Source of the DNA: an uncultured Eubacteriaceae bacterium
GTDB taxonomy: Bacteria > Bacillota > Clostridia > Peptostreptococcales > Anaerovoracaceae
Direction: 5' to 3'
DNA: 42,765 nucleotides
Assembly (NCBI GenBank): GCA_903789635.1
Contig: CAIFEY010000027.1
Location: 1 to 42,765 of the forward strand
Part shown: piece by piece, positions 14,887-23,667 of the stretch
How positions within the stretch are numbered: the stretch's first letter is position 1
Layout of the letters: every line of letters starts with the position of its first letter
Program-made: the position numbers and the translations under genes
Notes under the pieces: model-generated
What the model was told of the DNA's origin: nothing
Databases searched by the model: none
What the model saw: the letters and a program-made list of their open reading frames with translations, nothing else

Positions 14887-16976
14887 CGCCTCGTAAAGCG
14901 GATAAACGTCGGCCTCCCATGCGGGCAGCTGAACGGGTTGCTGCACTGCGCGAGGCGGTCGATCAGCGCGTGCATCTCGGCGTCGGTGAGCTTCTCGTGG
15001 GCTTTGACTGCGCGCTTGCAGGAGTGTGTGATCAGCTTGTCGATGACGACGTTGTTCCGCAGACGGTCCGCGTCGGCAGAGCCGCCGGATGCCTGGTCGA
15101 GGAAGTCTTTGGCGAAGTCCTCTGCCTCGGAGATTGACATGAATGCCGGGATTTCGGAAATCTTGTAGGTGTCGGGGCCGAAGCCCTCGACGGTGTAGCC
15201 CATGTCCTCGAGCGCCGGTTTCCAGGCCTCCTCAGAGGCGGTCACGGCCGGCTCGGTCTCGAGGATGATCGGGAGCAGGATCGGCTGGCGGACCTTGTCC
15301 TCCTGCAGGTAGGCGCCGACGAGCTTCTCGTAGAAGCAGCGCTCGTGCGCGGCGTGCTGGTCGAACAGGTAGAAGCCGTCCTCGGCCTCCGCCATGATGT
15401 AGGTATTGAAGATGCAGCCCTTCAGCGTCAGGTCGGAGAAGTCGAACGGGCGCGGGCCCTCCGGCTGCAGGTCAAAGTCCAGAAGCGGACTGCGCCTCTC
15501 GGACGCGCCGGTTTCGCCGCCGGAACCTATTTCTGCGCCCTGCGCGAACGCCTGTTTCCTCGCCTGCTCGAGCTCGTTTTCCTGTTCCTTCTTCTTTCTG
15601 CGCTCCTCGAGGACCTGCTTCAGGTCGAGATGGGAGGCGTACTGCTGCCAGGACTTCAGGGACGCGGAATCCGTTGGGACGGCGTCGTCCGGGCGGCCGC
15701 CGGCGTGATTGGAAGAGGCGCCGCGGCCGCGCGTCGATCGTGAGGCTTGGCCGGCAGCTCCGGTCATGGAAAGCTGCTCGGCGTCTTTGCCGCTGAAGAA
15801 CGGTTCGGAAGCCTCAATTCTATCGCCGCCAGCGGCTCCAAGGCTTCCAGCGCTCTGGGCGGATCCGAATGCAGCAGCGTCCTGCGTTCTGTACGGCGTT
15901 CTGGCAGTGGCTTTGTCGGAGACGAAGGAGGTGTCGGAAGCGTTGGAATCTCCCGAGCTGCGGAGGTAGTAGTCCTGCACGTCGACGGCCGCGTCGAGGG
16001 CGGAGAGGGTTTGCCTGACGGCGTTCGTCACCGCGTCGCGGATCCTCTTGTCGTCGTGGAAGCGGACCTCCTTCTTGCTCGGGTGGATGTTGACGTCGAG
16101 GCCGTGGGGGTCGCTCTTAAGGAAGAGGAAGACGACCGGGTAGCGCCCGTCGAACATGCGGCGCTTGTAGCCCTCCGTCACGCCCTGCTCCAGCACGCGG
16201 CTCTTGACGACCCTGCCGTTGACGAAGTACGTCTGGTTCCGCCTGCTCGGGCGGGTCAGGGACGGCCTGGAGATGCATCCTGTGATCTGGATGCCCGGCT
16301 CCTCGTACTTCACCGGGAGGAGGTGCTCGTAGTCCTTTTGGTGGCTGACCGCGAGGATCGCGTCCTTCAGGTTTCCGTTTCCGGAGGTGGCAAAGACCAG
16401 CCTGCCCGAGTTAATCACCTGGAACCTGATCCTGCAGTACGCGACCGCAAGCTCGGACAAAAGCTCCAGGATCCTGCTGCTCTCCGCAGCGTCGGATTTC
16501 AGGAACTGCTTCCTCGCCGGGGTATTGTAGAACAGGTCGCTGACGATCATCGACGTGCCGACCGGGCAGCCGACCGGATCGTTGCTCAGTACCCTGCCCC
16601 CGTGCAGGACGACCCTGCGCCCGGCCGGGCTTTCCTCCGTCCTGGTGATCAGCGTCGTCCTCGTCACGGCCGCGATGCTCGCCAGGGCCTCCCCGCGGAA
16701 GCCCAGGCTCTCGATCGCGTCCAGGTCCTCCGCCTTGGTAATCTTGCTCGTCGCGTGGCGGAGGAAGGCCGTCTCCGTCTCCCTGGACGGAATGCCGCAG
16801 CCGTCGTCGGTCACGCGCATGTAGTCCTTTCCGCCGTGCTTCAGCTCGACCGTGATCGAGGACGCGCCCGCGTCGATGGAATTTTCCACGAGCTCCTTGA
16901 TGACGGAGACCGGGCGGTCGATGACCTCGCCGGCCGCGATCTTGTCGGATACGTTTTTCTCTAAAACCTGAATCAA
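14853..16976 (-). CDS. mutL: DNA mismatch repair protein MutL (endonuclease type)
   Basis: A 707-residue GHKL ATPase of methyl-independent mismatch repair. N-terminal ATPase motifs: ELVENSIDAGA (28-38), DDGCGI (57-62), GFRGEAL (92-98), and NIHPSKKEVRF (296-306). A Gly/Ser/Ala-rich linker spans about 335-510. The C-terminal nicking domain has the metal motif DQHAAHERCFYE (539-550), SCKRAVKAHEKL (652-663) and CPHGRPT (684-690), so this MutL should nick DNA itself. QPILLP (564-569) fits the beta-clamp binding motif QxxLxP. The start is TTG at 16976 with GGAAGG upstream. It lies 268 bp after mutS. Its last codons form one arm of a palindrome and seem to be the source of the decayed copies downstream. 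Confidence 0.96.
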   Translation of the reverse strand: MIQVLEKNVSDKIAAGEVIDRPVSVIKELVENSIDAGASSITVELKHGGKDYMRVTDDGCGIPSRETETAFLRHATSKITKAEDLDAIESLGFRGEALASIAAVTRTTLITRTEESPAGRRVVLHGGRVLSNDPVGCPVGTSMIVSDLFYNTPARKQFLKSDAAESSRILELLSELAVAYCRIRFQVINSGRLVFATSGNGNLKDAILAVSHQKDYEHLLPVKYEEPGIQITGCISRPSLTRPSRRNQTYFVNGRVVKSRVLEQGVTEGYKRRMFDGRYPVVFLFLKSDPHGLDVNIHPSKKEVRFHDDKRIRDAVTNAVRQTLSALDAAVDVQDYYLRSSGDSNASDTSFVSDKATARTPYRTQDAAAFGSAQSAGSLGAAGGDRIEASEPFFSGKDAEQLSMTGAAGQASRSTRGRGASSNHAGGRPDDAVPTDSASLKSWQQYASHLDLKQVLEERRKKKEQENELEQARKQAFAQGAEIGSGGETGASERRSPLLDFDLQPEGPRPFDFSDLTLKGCIFNTYIMAEAEDGFYLFDQHAAHERCFYEKLVGAYLQEDKVRQPILLPIILETEPAVTASEEAWKPALEDMGYTVEGFGPDTYKISEIPAFMSISEAEDFAKDFLDQASGGSADADRLRNNVVIDKLITHSCKRAVKAHEKLTDAEMHALIDRLAQCSNPFSCPHGRPTFIRFTRRDLEKFFRRIQ

Positions 16977-17065
16977 CAGGGACCTTCCTTTCTCTTAAAA
17001 TTGTAATTAAATTACCGGCAGTCGGCACGCTTAGGACTGTGCGGCGGCGCGAAATGCATGTATAC

Positions 17066-17103
17066 CGTATACAGACGCTCTATTCCCGTTGGATCTGTAT
17101 ACG
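17066..17103. promoter_or_regulatory. 10-bp inverted repeat between mutS and mutL
   Basis: CGTATACAGA (17066-17075) pairs perfectly with TCTGTATACG (17094-17103), separated by 18 nt. It lies in the 268-bp mutS-mutL spacer with no T-run, so an operator or an RNA-processing stem is as likely as a terminator. Confidence 0.5.
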
Positions 17104-17244
17104 CGGAGGACCTCAGCGGCTGTATGCGCTGTCTCGCGCTCCGTGCCGTGCGGCCTCGGTTCACGGTATCCAGCGCGGCAGCTCGTGCCCTCGCGCCTGG
17201 GTTCGTGGTCCTGCGCCGCCGGAAGTGTCCGCGCGCCGCCGAAA

Positions 17245-20235
17245 TTATTCCTTGTTCGCCAGCTCCTGCAGGATCTCCAGCTCGTGGATCGCCTGGGACG
17301 GCGTGATCTCCATGAGGTAGAGGCTGCGGATGCGCTCGAGCGCCGGGTTGAGCGGGCCTGCGAACAGGCTGAGCTGGACGCCGGATGCCTGAGCGGCGCT
17401 GCCTGCACTGCCGGAGGCCGTGCCGCTGTCGTTTGCGCCGTTTTCGCCGCCACGATCGGATTTCCTTAATTTTTCGGCGTCAGAAGCGGCGGATGCCGCC
17501 GGAGCGGCTTCCAGTGGCGTGGATTTCGCGGCGCCTGCGGTTTCAGCAGGGATCGGCGCGTCTTCGGATTTCGCGTATGCGGTTTCCGGCTCGCGCAGTT
17601 CGTCGGCCGCGGCGCTGTCTGCGCCGGTGTCAGCGGACAGTGCTGCATTCGCGGCCGCGGTACCGGTGGCCAGCGGGTCGGGTTCCAGATTGGATGGGGT
17701 GGATTTTGCCGCAATGGAAGCTGAATCCTGCGGATCCATCGAGTCGATCGCACTGTTTGGCGCGGTGGCGCTGTCCGATGAAGAGGTCAGGATCTGCGCC
17801 TCTGCCTCCTGCTCGCCGCCCTCGAGCTGGGCGAGCTTCTCCTCCGCGTCCTTAAGCAGCGGATCGGGAACGCCGGCCAGCCTGGCGACGTGGATGCCGT
17901 AGCTCCTGCTCGCGGAGCCCGGGACGATCTTGTGGAGGAAGACGATCTGACCGCTGTCCTCCAGGACGTCGATGTTGTAGTTTTTTACGCCGGGGATCTG
18001 GTCCTCCAGGACGGTCAGCTCGTGGTAGTGGGTCGCGAACATCGTGCGGATCTTCAGAGTGTCGCTGCAGAGGTATTCCACGACCGCCCAGGCGATCGAG
18101 AGTCCGTCGTAGGTGCTGGTCCCGCGCCCGATCTCGTCCAGGATGATCAGGCTGCGCGGTGTCGCGTGGCGCAGGATATAGGCGAGCTCGCTCATCTCGA
18201 CGAAGAACGTCGACTGCCCCTGCGCGAGGTTGTCGGACGCGCCGATCCTCGTGAAGATCCGGTCGACCGTCCCGATGTGTGCGCGGTCGGCAGGCACAAA
18301 GCACCCGATCTGCGCCATCAGCACGATCAGCGCGGTCTGGCGCATGTAGGTCGACTTTCCGGACATGTTCGGCCCGGTGATAATCATCATCGAGGCGTCG
18401 GTCTCGTTCATCTGTGTGTCGTTCGAGACGAACATGCCCATCTCGGTCGTCTGCTCGATGACCGGGTGGCGGCCGCCGGTGATGTCCAGCGCGTCGCTGT
18501 CGTCGACCTCAGGCCGCGTGTAGCCGTAGCGCAGGCTGACGTTCGCGAAGTCGGAGAGCACATCAAGCTGGGCGATCGCCTGCGAGCTCCGCTGAATCTC
18601 ACGGATCCAGCCCTCGATCTCGTGGCGGAGCTCCGTGAAGAGGTCGTACTCGAGGTCGTTGATCCTGCCTTCAGCGTTCAGAACGATGCCCTCCTGCTCC
18701 TTCAGCTCCGGGATGATGAACCGCTCCGCGCCGACCAGCGTCTGCTTCCTGATGTAGTCCTCCGGCACCTGGTCCAGGTTCGAGCGGCTGACCTCGATAT
18801 AGTAGCCGAAGACCTTGTTGAACCCGACCTTCAGGTGGGTGATGCCGGTGCGCTCCTTCTCCCTGGCCTCGAGCCCGGCGATCCAGGCCTTCGCGTCCTT
18901 GATGGAGTCCTTCATCGCGTCGAGCTGCTCGGAATAGCCCGTTCGGATCAGTCCGCCCTCCTTCACCGTCGCCGGCGGGTCCTCGGTGATCGCGCGCTCA
19001 ATCTTATCGTGAATCTCTTCGAGGTCGACGATGCTGTCCTTCAGCTCGTTCAAAAGAGAGCTCTGCGTGCCGTCCAGGGCCGCGCGGATCTGCGGCAGCG
19101 CGCCGATGGAATTCTTCAGCGCGATCATGTCCTTGCCGTTCGCATTTCCCGAGGCAATCCGCCCGCTCAGCCGCTCAAAGTCGTAGACTTGCTTCAGCGA
19201 CTCCCGGATATCGCTTAAGATTCCAGGATTTTCCAGAATCTCCTGCACCGCGTCGAGCCTCGCGTTGATGCGCTCCGTGTCGTTCAGCGGCTCCCTGAGC
19301 CAGTGCTTGAGCATGCGCGCGCCCATCGCCGTGCCCGTCTTATTCAGGATCCCGAGCAGCGACCCGGCCGTGCGCTTGTCGTACAGCGTCTCCGTGATCT
19401 CGAGGTTCCGAATCGTCGCCTTGTCCAGCGACATCCGCCCGCCGATCTCGTAGTAGCGGCAGTCCGTCAGCTGTGACAGCCCCTGCTTCTGCGTCTCCAG
19501 GAGGTAGGACAAAAGAGTTCCGACCGCCAGGATACAATGGTCCCTGCCGGCAAGCCCGAGTGCCGTCAGCGAACCGTTCCCGAACTGCGCGCGGACCGTC
19601 TCCTCCGCCGCCTCGAGCGAAAGCTCCTCCGGGTACGGGCTCACAAAAGCCCCGGTCAAGTGCTCCGCCTCCTTGGAATCGTGGTTCTCAAGCAGGTCCT
19701 TGTTTGCCAGAATCTCGCGCGGGGAGATGCGGACGAGCTCATTCAGCAGGTCCTCGTACGTCCCGTATTTTCCGCGCTGCTCGGTCACCGCGAGCTCTCC
19801 GGTCGAGATGTCGCAGTAGGCGACCGCCATCCCCTGCCCGTCCAGGTAGGCGCAGGCGAGGTAGTTGTTCTCGTCCTCCTTCAGAATCTGGGAGGAGGTC
19901 ACGGTTCCCGGCGTGACGACGCGGATGACGCCGCGCTTGACCATTCCCTTGGTCTTGGCCGGGTCCTCCAGCTGCTCGCAGATCGCGACCTTGTAGCCCA
20001 TCTCCACGAGTTTGGCGGTATAGGAATCCGCCGCGTGGAACGGGACGCCGCACATCGGCGCCCTCTCCTCGAGCCCGCAGCGCTTTCCCGTCAGCGTCAG
20101 CTCCAGCAGCCGGGAGACGAGCTTGGCGTCGTCGAAGAACATCTCGTAGAAATCGCCGAGCCGAAAGAACAGAATACAGTCCTTATACTGCTCGTGAATC
20201 TCTAAATACTGCTGCATCATCGGGGATAAAGCCAT
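17245..20235 (-). CDS. mutS: DNA mismatch repair protein MutS, with long disordered insertion
   Basis: A 996-residue mismatch-recognition ATPase; most MutS proteins are near 850-880. The mismatch-reading FYE (29-31) lies in GDFYEMF. Core, clamp and ATPase domains follow, with Walker A GPNMSGKS (621-628), Walker B LIILDEIGRGTS (697-708) and THYHEL (735-740). Residues about 806-952 are an Ala/Ser/Thr/Asp/Glu-rich stretch with no predicted fold, which accounts for the extra length. The beta-clamp motif QLSLF (954-958) stands right after it, then the usual C-terminal tail. AAGGAG precedes the ATG. mutL follows on the same strand. The insertion keeps the reading frame and genome-like third-position GC, so it is probably real and not an error. 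Confidence 0.96.
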   Translation of the reverse strand: MALSPMMQQYLEIHEQYKDCILFFRLGDFYEMFFDDAKLVSRLLELTLTGKRCGLEERAPMCGVPFHAADSYTAKLVEMGYKVAICEQLEDPAKTKGMVKRGVIRVVTPGTVTSSQILKEDENNYLACAYLDGQGMAVAYCDISTGELAVTEQRGKYGTYEDLLNELVRISPREILANKDLLENHDSKEAEHLTGAFVSPYPEELSLEAAEETVRAQFGNGSLTALGLAGRDHCILAVGTLLSYLLETQKQGLSQLTDCRYYEIGGRMSLDKATIRNLEITETLYDKRTAGSLLGILNKTGTAMGARMLKHWLREPLNDTERINARLDAVQEILENPGILSDIRESLKQVYDFERLSGRIASGNANGKDMIALKNSIGALPQIRAALDGTQSSLLNELKDSIVDLEEIHDKIERAITEDPPATVKEGGLIRTGYSEQLDAMKDSIKDAKAWIAGLEAREKERTGITHLKVGFNKVFGYYIEVSRSNLDQVPEDYIRKQTLVGAERFIIPELKEQEGIVLNAEGRINDLEYDLFTELRHEIEGWIREIQRSSQAIAQLDVLSDFANVSLRYGYTRPEVDDSDALDITGGRHPVIEQTTEMGMFVSNDTQMNETDASMMIITGPNMSGKSTYMRQTALIVLMAQIGCFVPADRAHIGTVDRIFTRIGASDNLAQGQSTFFVEMSELAYILRHATPRSLIILDEIGRGTSTYDGLSIAWAVVEYLCSDTLKIRTMFATHYHELTVLEDQIPGVKNYNIDVLEDSGQIVFLHKIVPGSASRSYGIHVARLAGVPDPLLKDAEEKLAQLEGGEQEAEAQILTSSSDSATAPNSAIDSMDPQDSASIAAKSTPSNLEPDPLATGTAAANAALSADTGADSAAADELREPETAYAKSEDAPIPAETAGAAKSTPLEAAPAASAASDAEKLRKSDRGGENGANDSGTASGSAGSAAQASGVQLSLFAGPLNPALERIRSLYLMEITPSQAIHELEILQELANKE

Positions 20236-20343
20236 GAATTATACTCCTTAACGTTTATTTTCGTACGATTTTCTGTTTCTGCTGTCGGATTATAGTCAAA
20301 CCCGAATCTTCTATACCATTAATTATTTCCCATAAAGGGCAAG

Positions 20344-20381
20344 CAGAACCAACCCCGCCCGTGAGGGTAGAATTGGTTCTG
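20344..20381 (-). terminator. Hairpin between the EAL2 operon and mutS
   Basis: CAGAACCAA (20344-20352) pairs with TTGGTTCTG (20373-20381); inside is CCC-GTGA-GGG (20358-20367). It is placed to end the EAL/small-protein transcript before mutS. There is little T-run on the minus strand, so the terminator call is moderate. The same CCC-GTGA-GGG cap appears in the element at 14324-14335. Closer to mutS, a TATAAT-like -10 lies on the minus strand near 20293. Confidence 0.45.
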
Positions 20382-20490
20382 TGTGTTTCCGTGTTCAATC
20401 TTATTTATTATACTCCGCTCCGCGGTTTCCTTCAAGCGCCGGGGCGCCGAGTGTGCGGCGGGTCTGCACTGGTCTGCGCAGCGCCTGTCC

Positions 20491-20655
20491 CTACTCTTCC
20501 CGGTCGAAGGTGCCGGTCCTGAGCAGTGTCGAGGACTCGGTCTTCTTCAGGTCGTACTTCTCGTCCTCGCTCTGCAGGATGACGTCGAGGTCTTCTGTGA
20601 GCAGCGGGCGGACGGTCAGCAGGACCATCTCGGTCTTCATGTTCGGAAGGTTCAT
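20491..20655 (-). CDS. Small 54-residue protein downstream of EAL gene
   Basis: A short open frame begins 33 bp after the EAL stop, with AAGGA about 10 nt upstream of its ATG. The product starts MNLPNMKTEMVLLTVRPLL and is rich in acidic residues toward the end (LQSEDEKYDLKK). Almost every codon ends in G or C, as in the neighbouring real genes, which supports coding. No family is recognised, and there is no signal peptide or membrane helix. Co-transcription with the phosphodiesterase suggests a shared role, but that is only context. Confidence 0.6.
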   Translation of the reverse strand: MNLPNMKTEMVLLTVRPLLTEDLDVILQSEDEKYDLKKTESSTLLRTGTFDREE

Positions 20656-20688
20656 AAATGTAAATTCCTTCCAGTCGCTGTCCTGTTC

Positions 20689-23019
20689 CTACTGCATCCT
20701 CGTGCGGAAGATCCTGCGGATGGTATTCTTATGCGCCTCGTTCAGCCTGGATTTTACGGTGCTCAGGTCGATGAATTCGGTGAACCGGTCGAAGTCGGCC
20801 GGGGCGACCGTCTCGTGCGCGTAGTGATCCAGGCGCTCCCTCAAGTCGAACGAGGTCTGCGGCTGGTTCGGGTCGACGATGACCTGCTGAAGCATGTTTT
20901 CCTTGATGTCGATCAGCATGATGTCGTCGTAGATATGGTAGAGGTTCTCCAGCAGCGCTCCCGACTGCGGCAGGCTGCGCGCGCTCGTGATGTTGTCCAG
21001 GCTCGCGGCGAACAGGTTTTTCCCCTCGCACTCGGCGAGTTTTTTGACCTTGAGACGCAGGAACTGGTCGTTCCTCGGGTAGTCGAACGTCTGCACCTTA
21101 TACGAGCTGCAGGCATAGGTTGCGCCCTGATGGAAGGCCCGTCCGAACGGGGTCGAGATCGTATTGATCTCCGACTCGCTGTCCTTCAGGCTTTCTTTGC
21201 CGCCGCTCTTCAGCACGTCCAGGAACTTCTCGTTCGCGTACAGGTACTTGGTATAGATGCCGTCGAACTCGCAGATCGCAAGCGACAGGTCGGTGTCAAA
21301 TTTCACCTGGCTGAGCGCGGAATAGTAATCCCTCCAGCGCCGCTCCTCGAACCCGTTGCTGTGCGTGACGCAGTGCTCCATGCACTGGTCGTAAGGCATC
21401 GGCTTTCCGAAGTAGTACCCCTGCGCCTTGTCGCAGCCAGCATTTCTCAGGAATTCGAACTGCTCGTTCGTTTCCACGCCCTCCGCGAGCGTGCGGTTCC
21501 CGAGGTTCTTATCCATCTCGATGATGGAGTGGATGATCGTCCTGGTCCTGCTCGAGCTGTTCGCGAGGAACGCCATGTCCATCTTCAGGACGTCGAAGGA
21601 GTAGTCCTTCAGCATGCTCAGCGTGGAATAGCCGCTGCCGAAGTCGTCCATCCAGATCTCGTAGCCGGCGTCGCGGAAGCTGTTTACGTCCTGCTTCAGC
21701 GTCGCGTCGTTTTGGACGAACGCACTCTCCGTGATTTCCAGGTGCAGGAAGTCCCTCGGGACCCTGTATTTCCTCGCGATGCCCTCGATCTCGTCGTACA
21801 GATCGCAGCAGAGGAAGTCCAGCCTAGACAGGTTCACCGAGATCGGGACGACGTCGTTGCCGGCGTCGAGCTGCGTCCTGAGGATCCTGCAGACGATCTC
21901 GACGATGTGCAGGTCCATGCGGTGGATCTGGCGGTTCTTCTCCAGGGCCGGAATGAAGTTGGCCGGGGAGAGCATGCCCCTCTTAGGGTCCTCCCACCTG
22001 GCGAGCGCCTCGAGCGCGCAGATCTTGCCGGAGATCGTCCGGACGACCGGCTGGAAATACGGGAGAATCCAGTTCTCCTCGAGTGCCTGGTCCAGGTGTG
22101 CGATGACGTACTCGTTGATCTCCAGCTGGCGGCTCGTGTCGTCGGTGAAAAACGCGCAGTACTGGTGGGTCTCCCAGCGGATGCTCTCGCAGGCGAGCTT
22201 GGCGCCGTTGAACGCGGCCTCCGCGTTCGCATCCCTGCCCTTCCACTGGTAGACGCCGATCTTGCAGTCCATCATGACGTTCGGGAGGGCGCTGACAATG
22301 CTCTCGTAGACGACCTTCACCTTCCGCTCGAGGCACTGCCCGTTGCACGCCTTGGCGAAAATCACGAAGTGGTCGACGTCGACGCGCGTGATCAGCTCGT
22401 CCGGGAACAGGGCCTGCAGCTTCTCCGAGACCTCACCCAGGAACTTGTCCCGGGCGTCAAGGCCTAGGTTCATGTTCAGCAGGCGGAAGTTCACGAGGTT
22501 GATGAACAGCATCGCGACATCGTCCATGTCCGCGTGCTCCTTGATGTATTCATCCGTCAGATAGAGGAAGTGGCGGATGCCGATCAGGCCGGTGATGTGG
22601 TCCGTCTCGAACTCCGTCAGCGTCGAGCTGATATCCGACAGGAAGATAAAATAAACCGGCCCTTCTTCCTTGGTCAGGACTAAGCGCCGATATTCTTCTA
22701 CGTAACGGCAGTCACCGCTGCGCGTGACGATGCGGTAACTGTTGCGGTATGAAATTGTCAGGGATTTCTTCACATTGGAAAGATTTCGACGCAGGGCGGA
22801 CAGATCCTCCTCATACACCATGGAATGGAAGGAGCCGCCGGTAAACTTATAGAATCCTTCCTCGGTTTCACAGCCGAAAATGGCTGGAATCTGGCTGTTT
22901 ACGAGCAGGACATGTCCATCCGATGCACGGTAAACGAGAAAACCTCCCGGAAGGTTATCGCAGCATAGATTATTCTCAATAGAAATAGGAATCTTGTCCC
23001 TGGTACTGCCCATACTCAT
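20689..23019 (-). CDS. PAS / degenerate GGDEF / EAL protein, probable c-di-GMP phosphodiesterase
   Basis: A 776-residue paralogue of the 498-2675 protein. A PAS-like domain (about 15-130) is followed by a GGDEF-type domain (about 140-290) whose signature is lost (VDVDHF, 213-218), an EAL domain (about 305-560) and a C-terminal PAS-like part with a helical tail. Catalytic residues look complete: EAL 337-339, NLSR 396-399, EITE 428-431, DDFG 458-461, KMD at 479 and EGVET 514-518. It should hydrolyse c-di-GMP in the cytosol, with PAS or the dead GGDEF domain as sensor. AAAGGA precedes the start. The promoter at 23060-23088 has a cre-like site in its spacer, suggesting carbon-source control. A 54-codon gene follows. 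Confidence 0.9.
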   Translation of the reverse strand: MSMGSTRDKIPISIENNLCCDNLPGGFLVYRASDGHVLLVNSQIPAIFGCETEEGFYKFTGGSFHSMVYEEDLSALRRNLSNVKKSLTISYRNSYRIVTRSGDCRYVEEYRRLVLTKEEGPVYFIFLSDISSTLTEFETDHITGLIGIRHFLYLTDEYIKEHADMDDVAMLFINLVNFRLLNMNLGLDARDKFLGEVSEKLQALFPDELITRVDVDHFVIFAKACNGQCLERKVKVVYESIVSALPNVMMDCKIGVYQWKGRDANAEAAFNGAKLACESIRWETHQYCAFFTDDTSRQLEINEYVIAHLDQALEENWILPYFQPVVRTISGKICALEALARWEDPKRGMLSPANFIPALEKNRQIHRMDLHIVEIVCRILRTQLDAGNDVVPISVNLSRLDFLCCDLYDEIEGIARKYRVPRDFLHLEITESAFVQNDATLKQDVNSFRDAGYEIWMDDFGSGYSTLSMLKDYSFDVLKMDMAFLANSSSRTRTIIHSIIEMDKNLGNRTLAEGVETNEQFEFLRNAGCDKAQGYYFGKPMPYDQCMEHCVTHSNGFEERRWRDYYSALSQVKFDTDLSLAICEFDGIYTKYLYANEKFLDVLKSGGKESLKDSESEINTISTPFGRAFHQGATYACSSYKVQTFDYPRNDQFLRLKVKKLAECEGKNLFAASLDNITSARSLPQSGALLENLYHIYDDIMLIDIKENMLQQVIVDPNQPQTSFDLRERLDHYAHETVAPADFDRFTEFIDLSTVKSRLNEAHKNTIRRIFRTRMQ

Positions 23020-23059
23020 CGAAATTTGTCCTTTCTTGATCGCATTCTAGATACTTTAT

Positions 23060-23088
23060 ATCATACCGTGAAAGCGTTTGTTTTGCAA
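23060..23088 (-). promoter_or_regulatory. Promoter with cre-like site in the spacer
   Basis: On the minus strand TTGCAA (23083-23088) and TATGAT (23060-23065) have a 17-bp spacer. On the plus strand the spacer holds TGAAAGCGTTTGTT (23069-23082), close to the CcpA cre consensus with one clear mismatch near its end. Bound CcpA there would block RNA polymerase. Confidence 0.55.
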
Positions 23089-23341
23089 GAAATACTAAAC
23101 GTTCAGTCTACCCTTAGTATAACACGGAATGTTGTTTCTGACACATATTCGCCGTGTTTATGTGTGACAAATCATACAATTGCCATAGCTTGCGCGAATG
23201 TACTGATGTTCTGCCTGTATTTCCTGCGATAATGACTGATATGAAAGAACGTGTTTTCCGAAAAATATGATCCAGTACGTCCATGTGATCAGTGTGCGAG
23301 ATCAGTGAACCTGCGGGTACCTCGGCCGTTTCCGAAACGGA
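23089..23341. other. Non-coding spacer upstream of EAL2 promoter
   Basis: No gene supported. A second possible -10 (TATACT, minus strand) lies near 23115-23120. The rest shows no strong hairpin. Confidence 0.35.
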
Positions 23342-23488
23342 CTACGACCTTCTGGCGGCCTCGTTGGCCTCGCGGTTCATCTTGCAGCAGTCCGGCACGC
23401 CGTTCTGCCCGTATTCCTTCTTGTTCTTCTCAGCGAGGCGCTTGATTTAGGCGTCCCAGGATGCTTTGATTTTTGCAGTAATCATCAT
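23342..23488 (-). pseudogene. Small Cys-Cys protein gene interrupted by an in-frame TAA
   Basis: An excellent ribosome site (AGGAGG, 23497-23502) lies 8 nt before ATGATG at 23488. The frame reads MMITAKIKASWDA, then TAA (23449-23447), then IKRLAEKNKKEYGQNG, VPDCCKMNREANEAARRS and stop. The halves join naturally across one codon, and codon use after the stop still looks like coding. The DCC-containing C-terminus resembles the small clostridial LDCC-motif putative metal-binding proteins (family from memory, moderate certainty). Explanations are a recent nonsense mutation, a base error or suppression. TAA is not a usual recoding signal. Confidence 0.6.
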
Positions 23489-23609
23489 TTCTTTTGCCTC
23501 CTAACCCAATTTGCCTTTTGTCGCATCTACTATATCACAGGATACCCATCAAATACATAGGTATAACGGAAAAAAACCGTGAAGACTCTGTGATATCTGT
23601 CTTGACATC

Positions 23610-23639
23610 GGCCTTGACATTGGTCCTGATGTCAAGGCC
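23610..23639. terminator. 11-bp hairpin downstream of hypothetical gene
   Basis: GGCCTTGACAT (23610-23620) pairs perfectly with ATGTCAAGGCC (23629-23639). It lies 28 bp past the 23668-24273 stop and has no T-run. The left arm is preceded by a partial direct copy, CTTGACATCGG. It could be a weak terminator or a 3' stabiliser. Confidence 0.5.
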
Positions 23640-23667
23640 GCGCGGGGGAAAAATCTAAGAGATTCGG

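Noticed and set aside
17890-19218. Long plus-strand open frame opposite mutS (and similar ones opposite mutL, both EAL genes, pucR and miaA)
   Set aside because: They are antisense shadows of GC-rich genes: Val/Arg/Asp-rich, no ribosome site, no family pattern.
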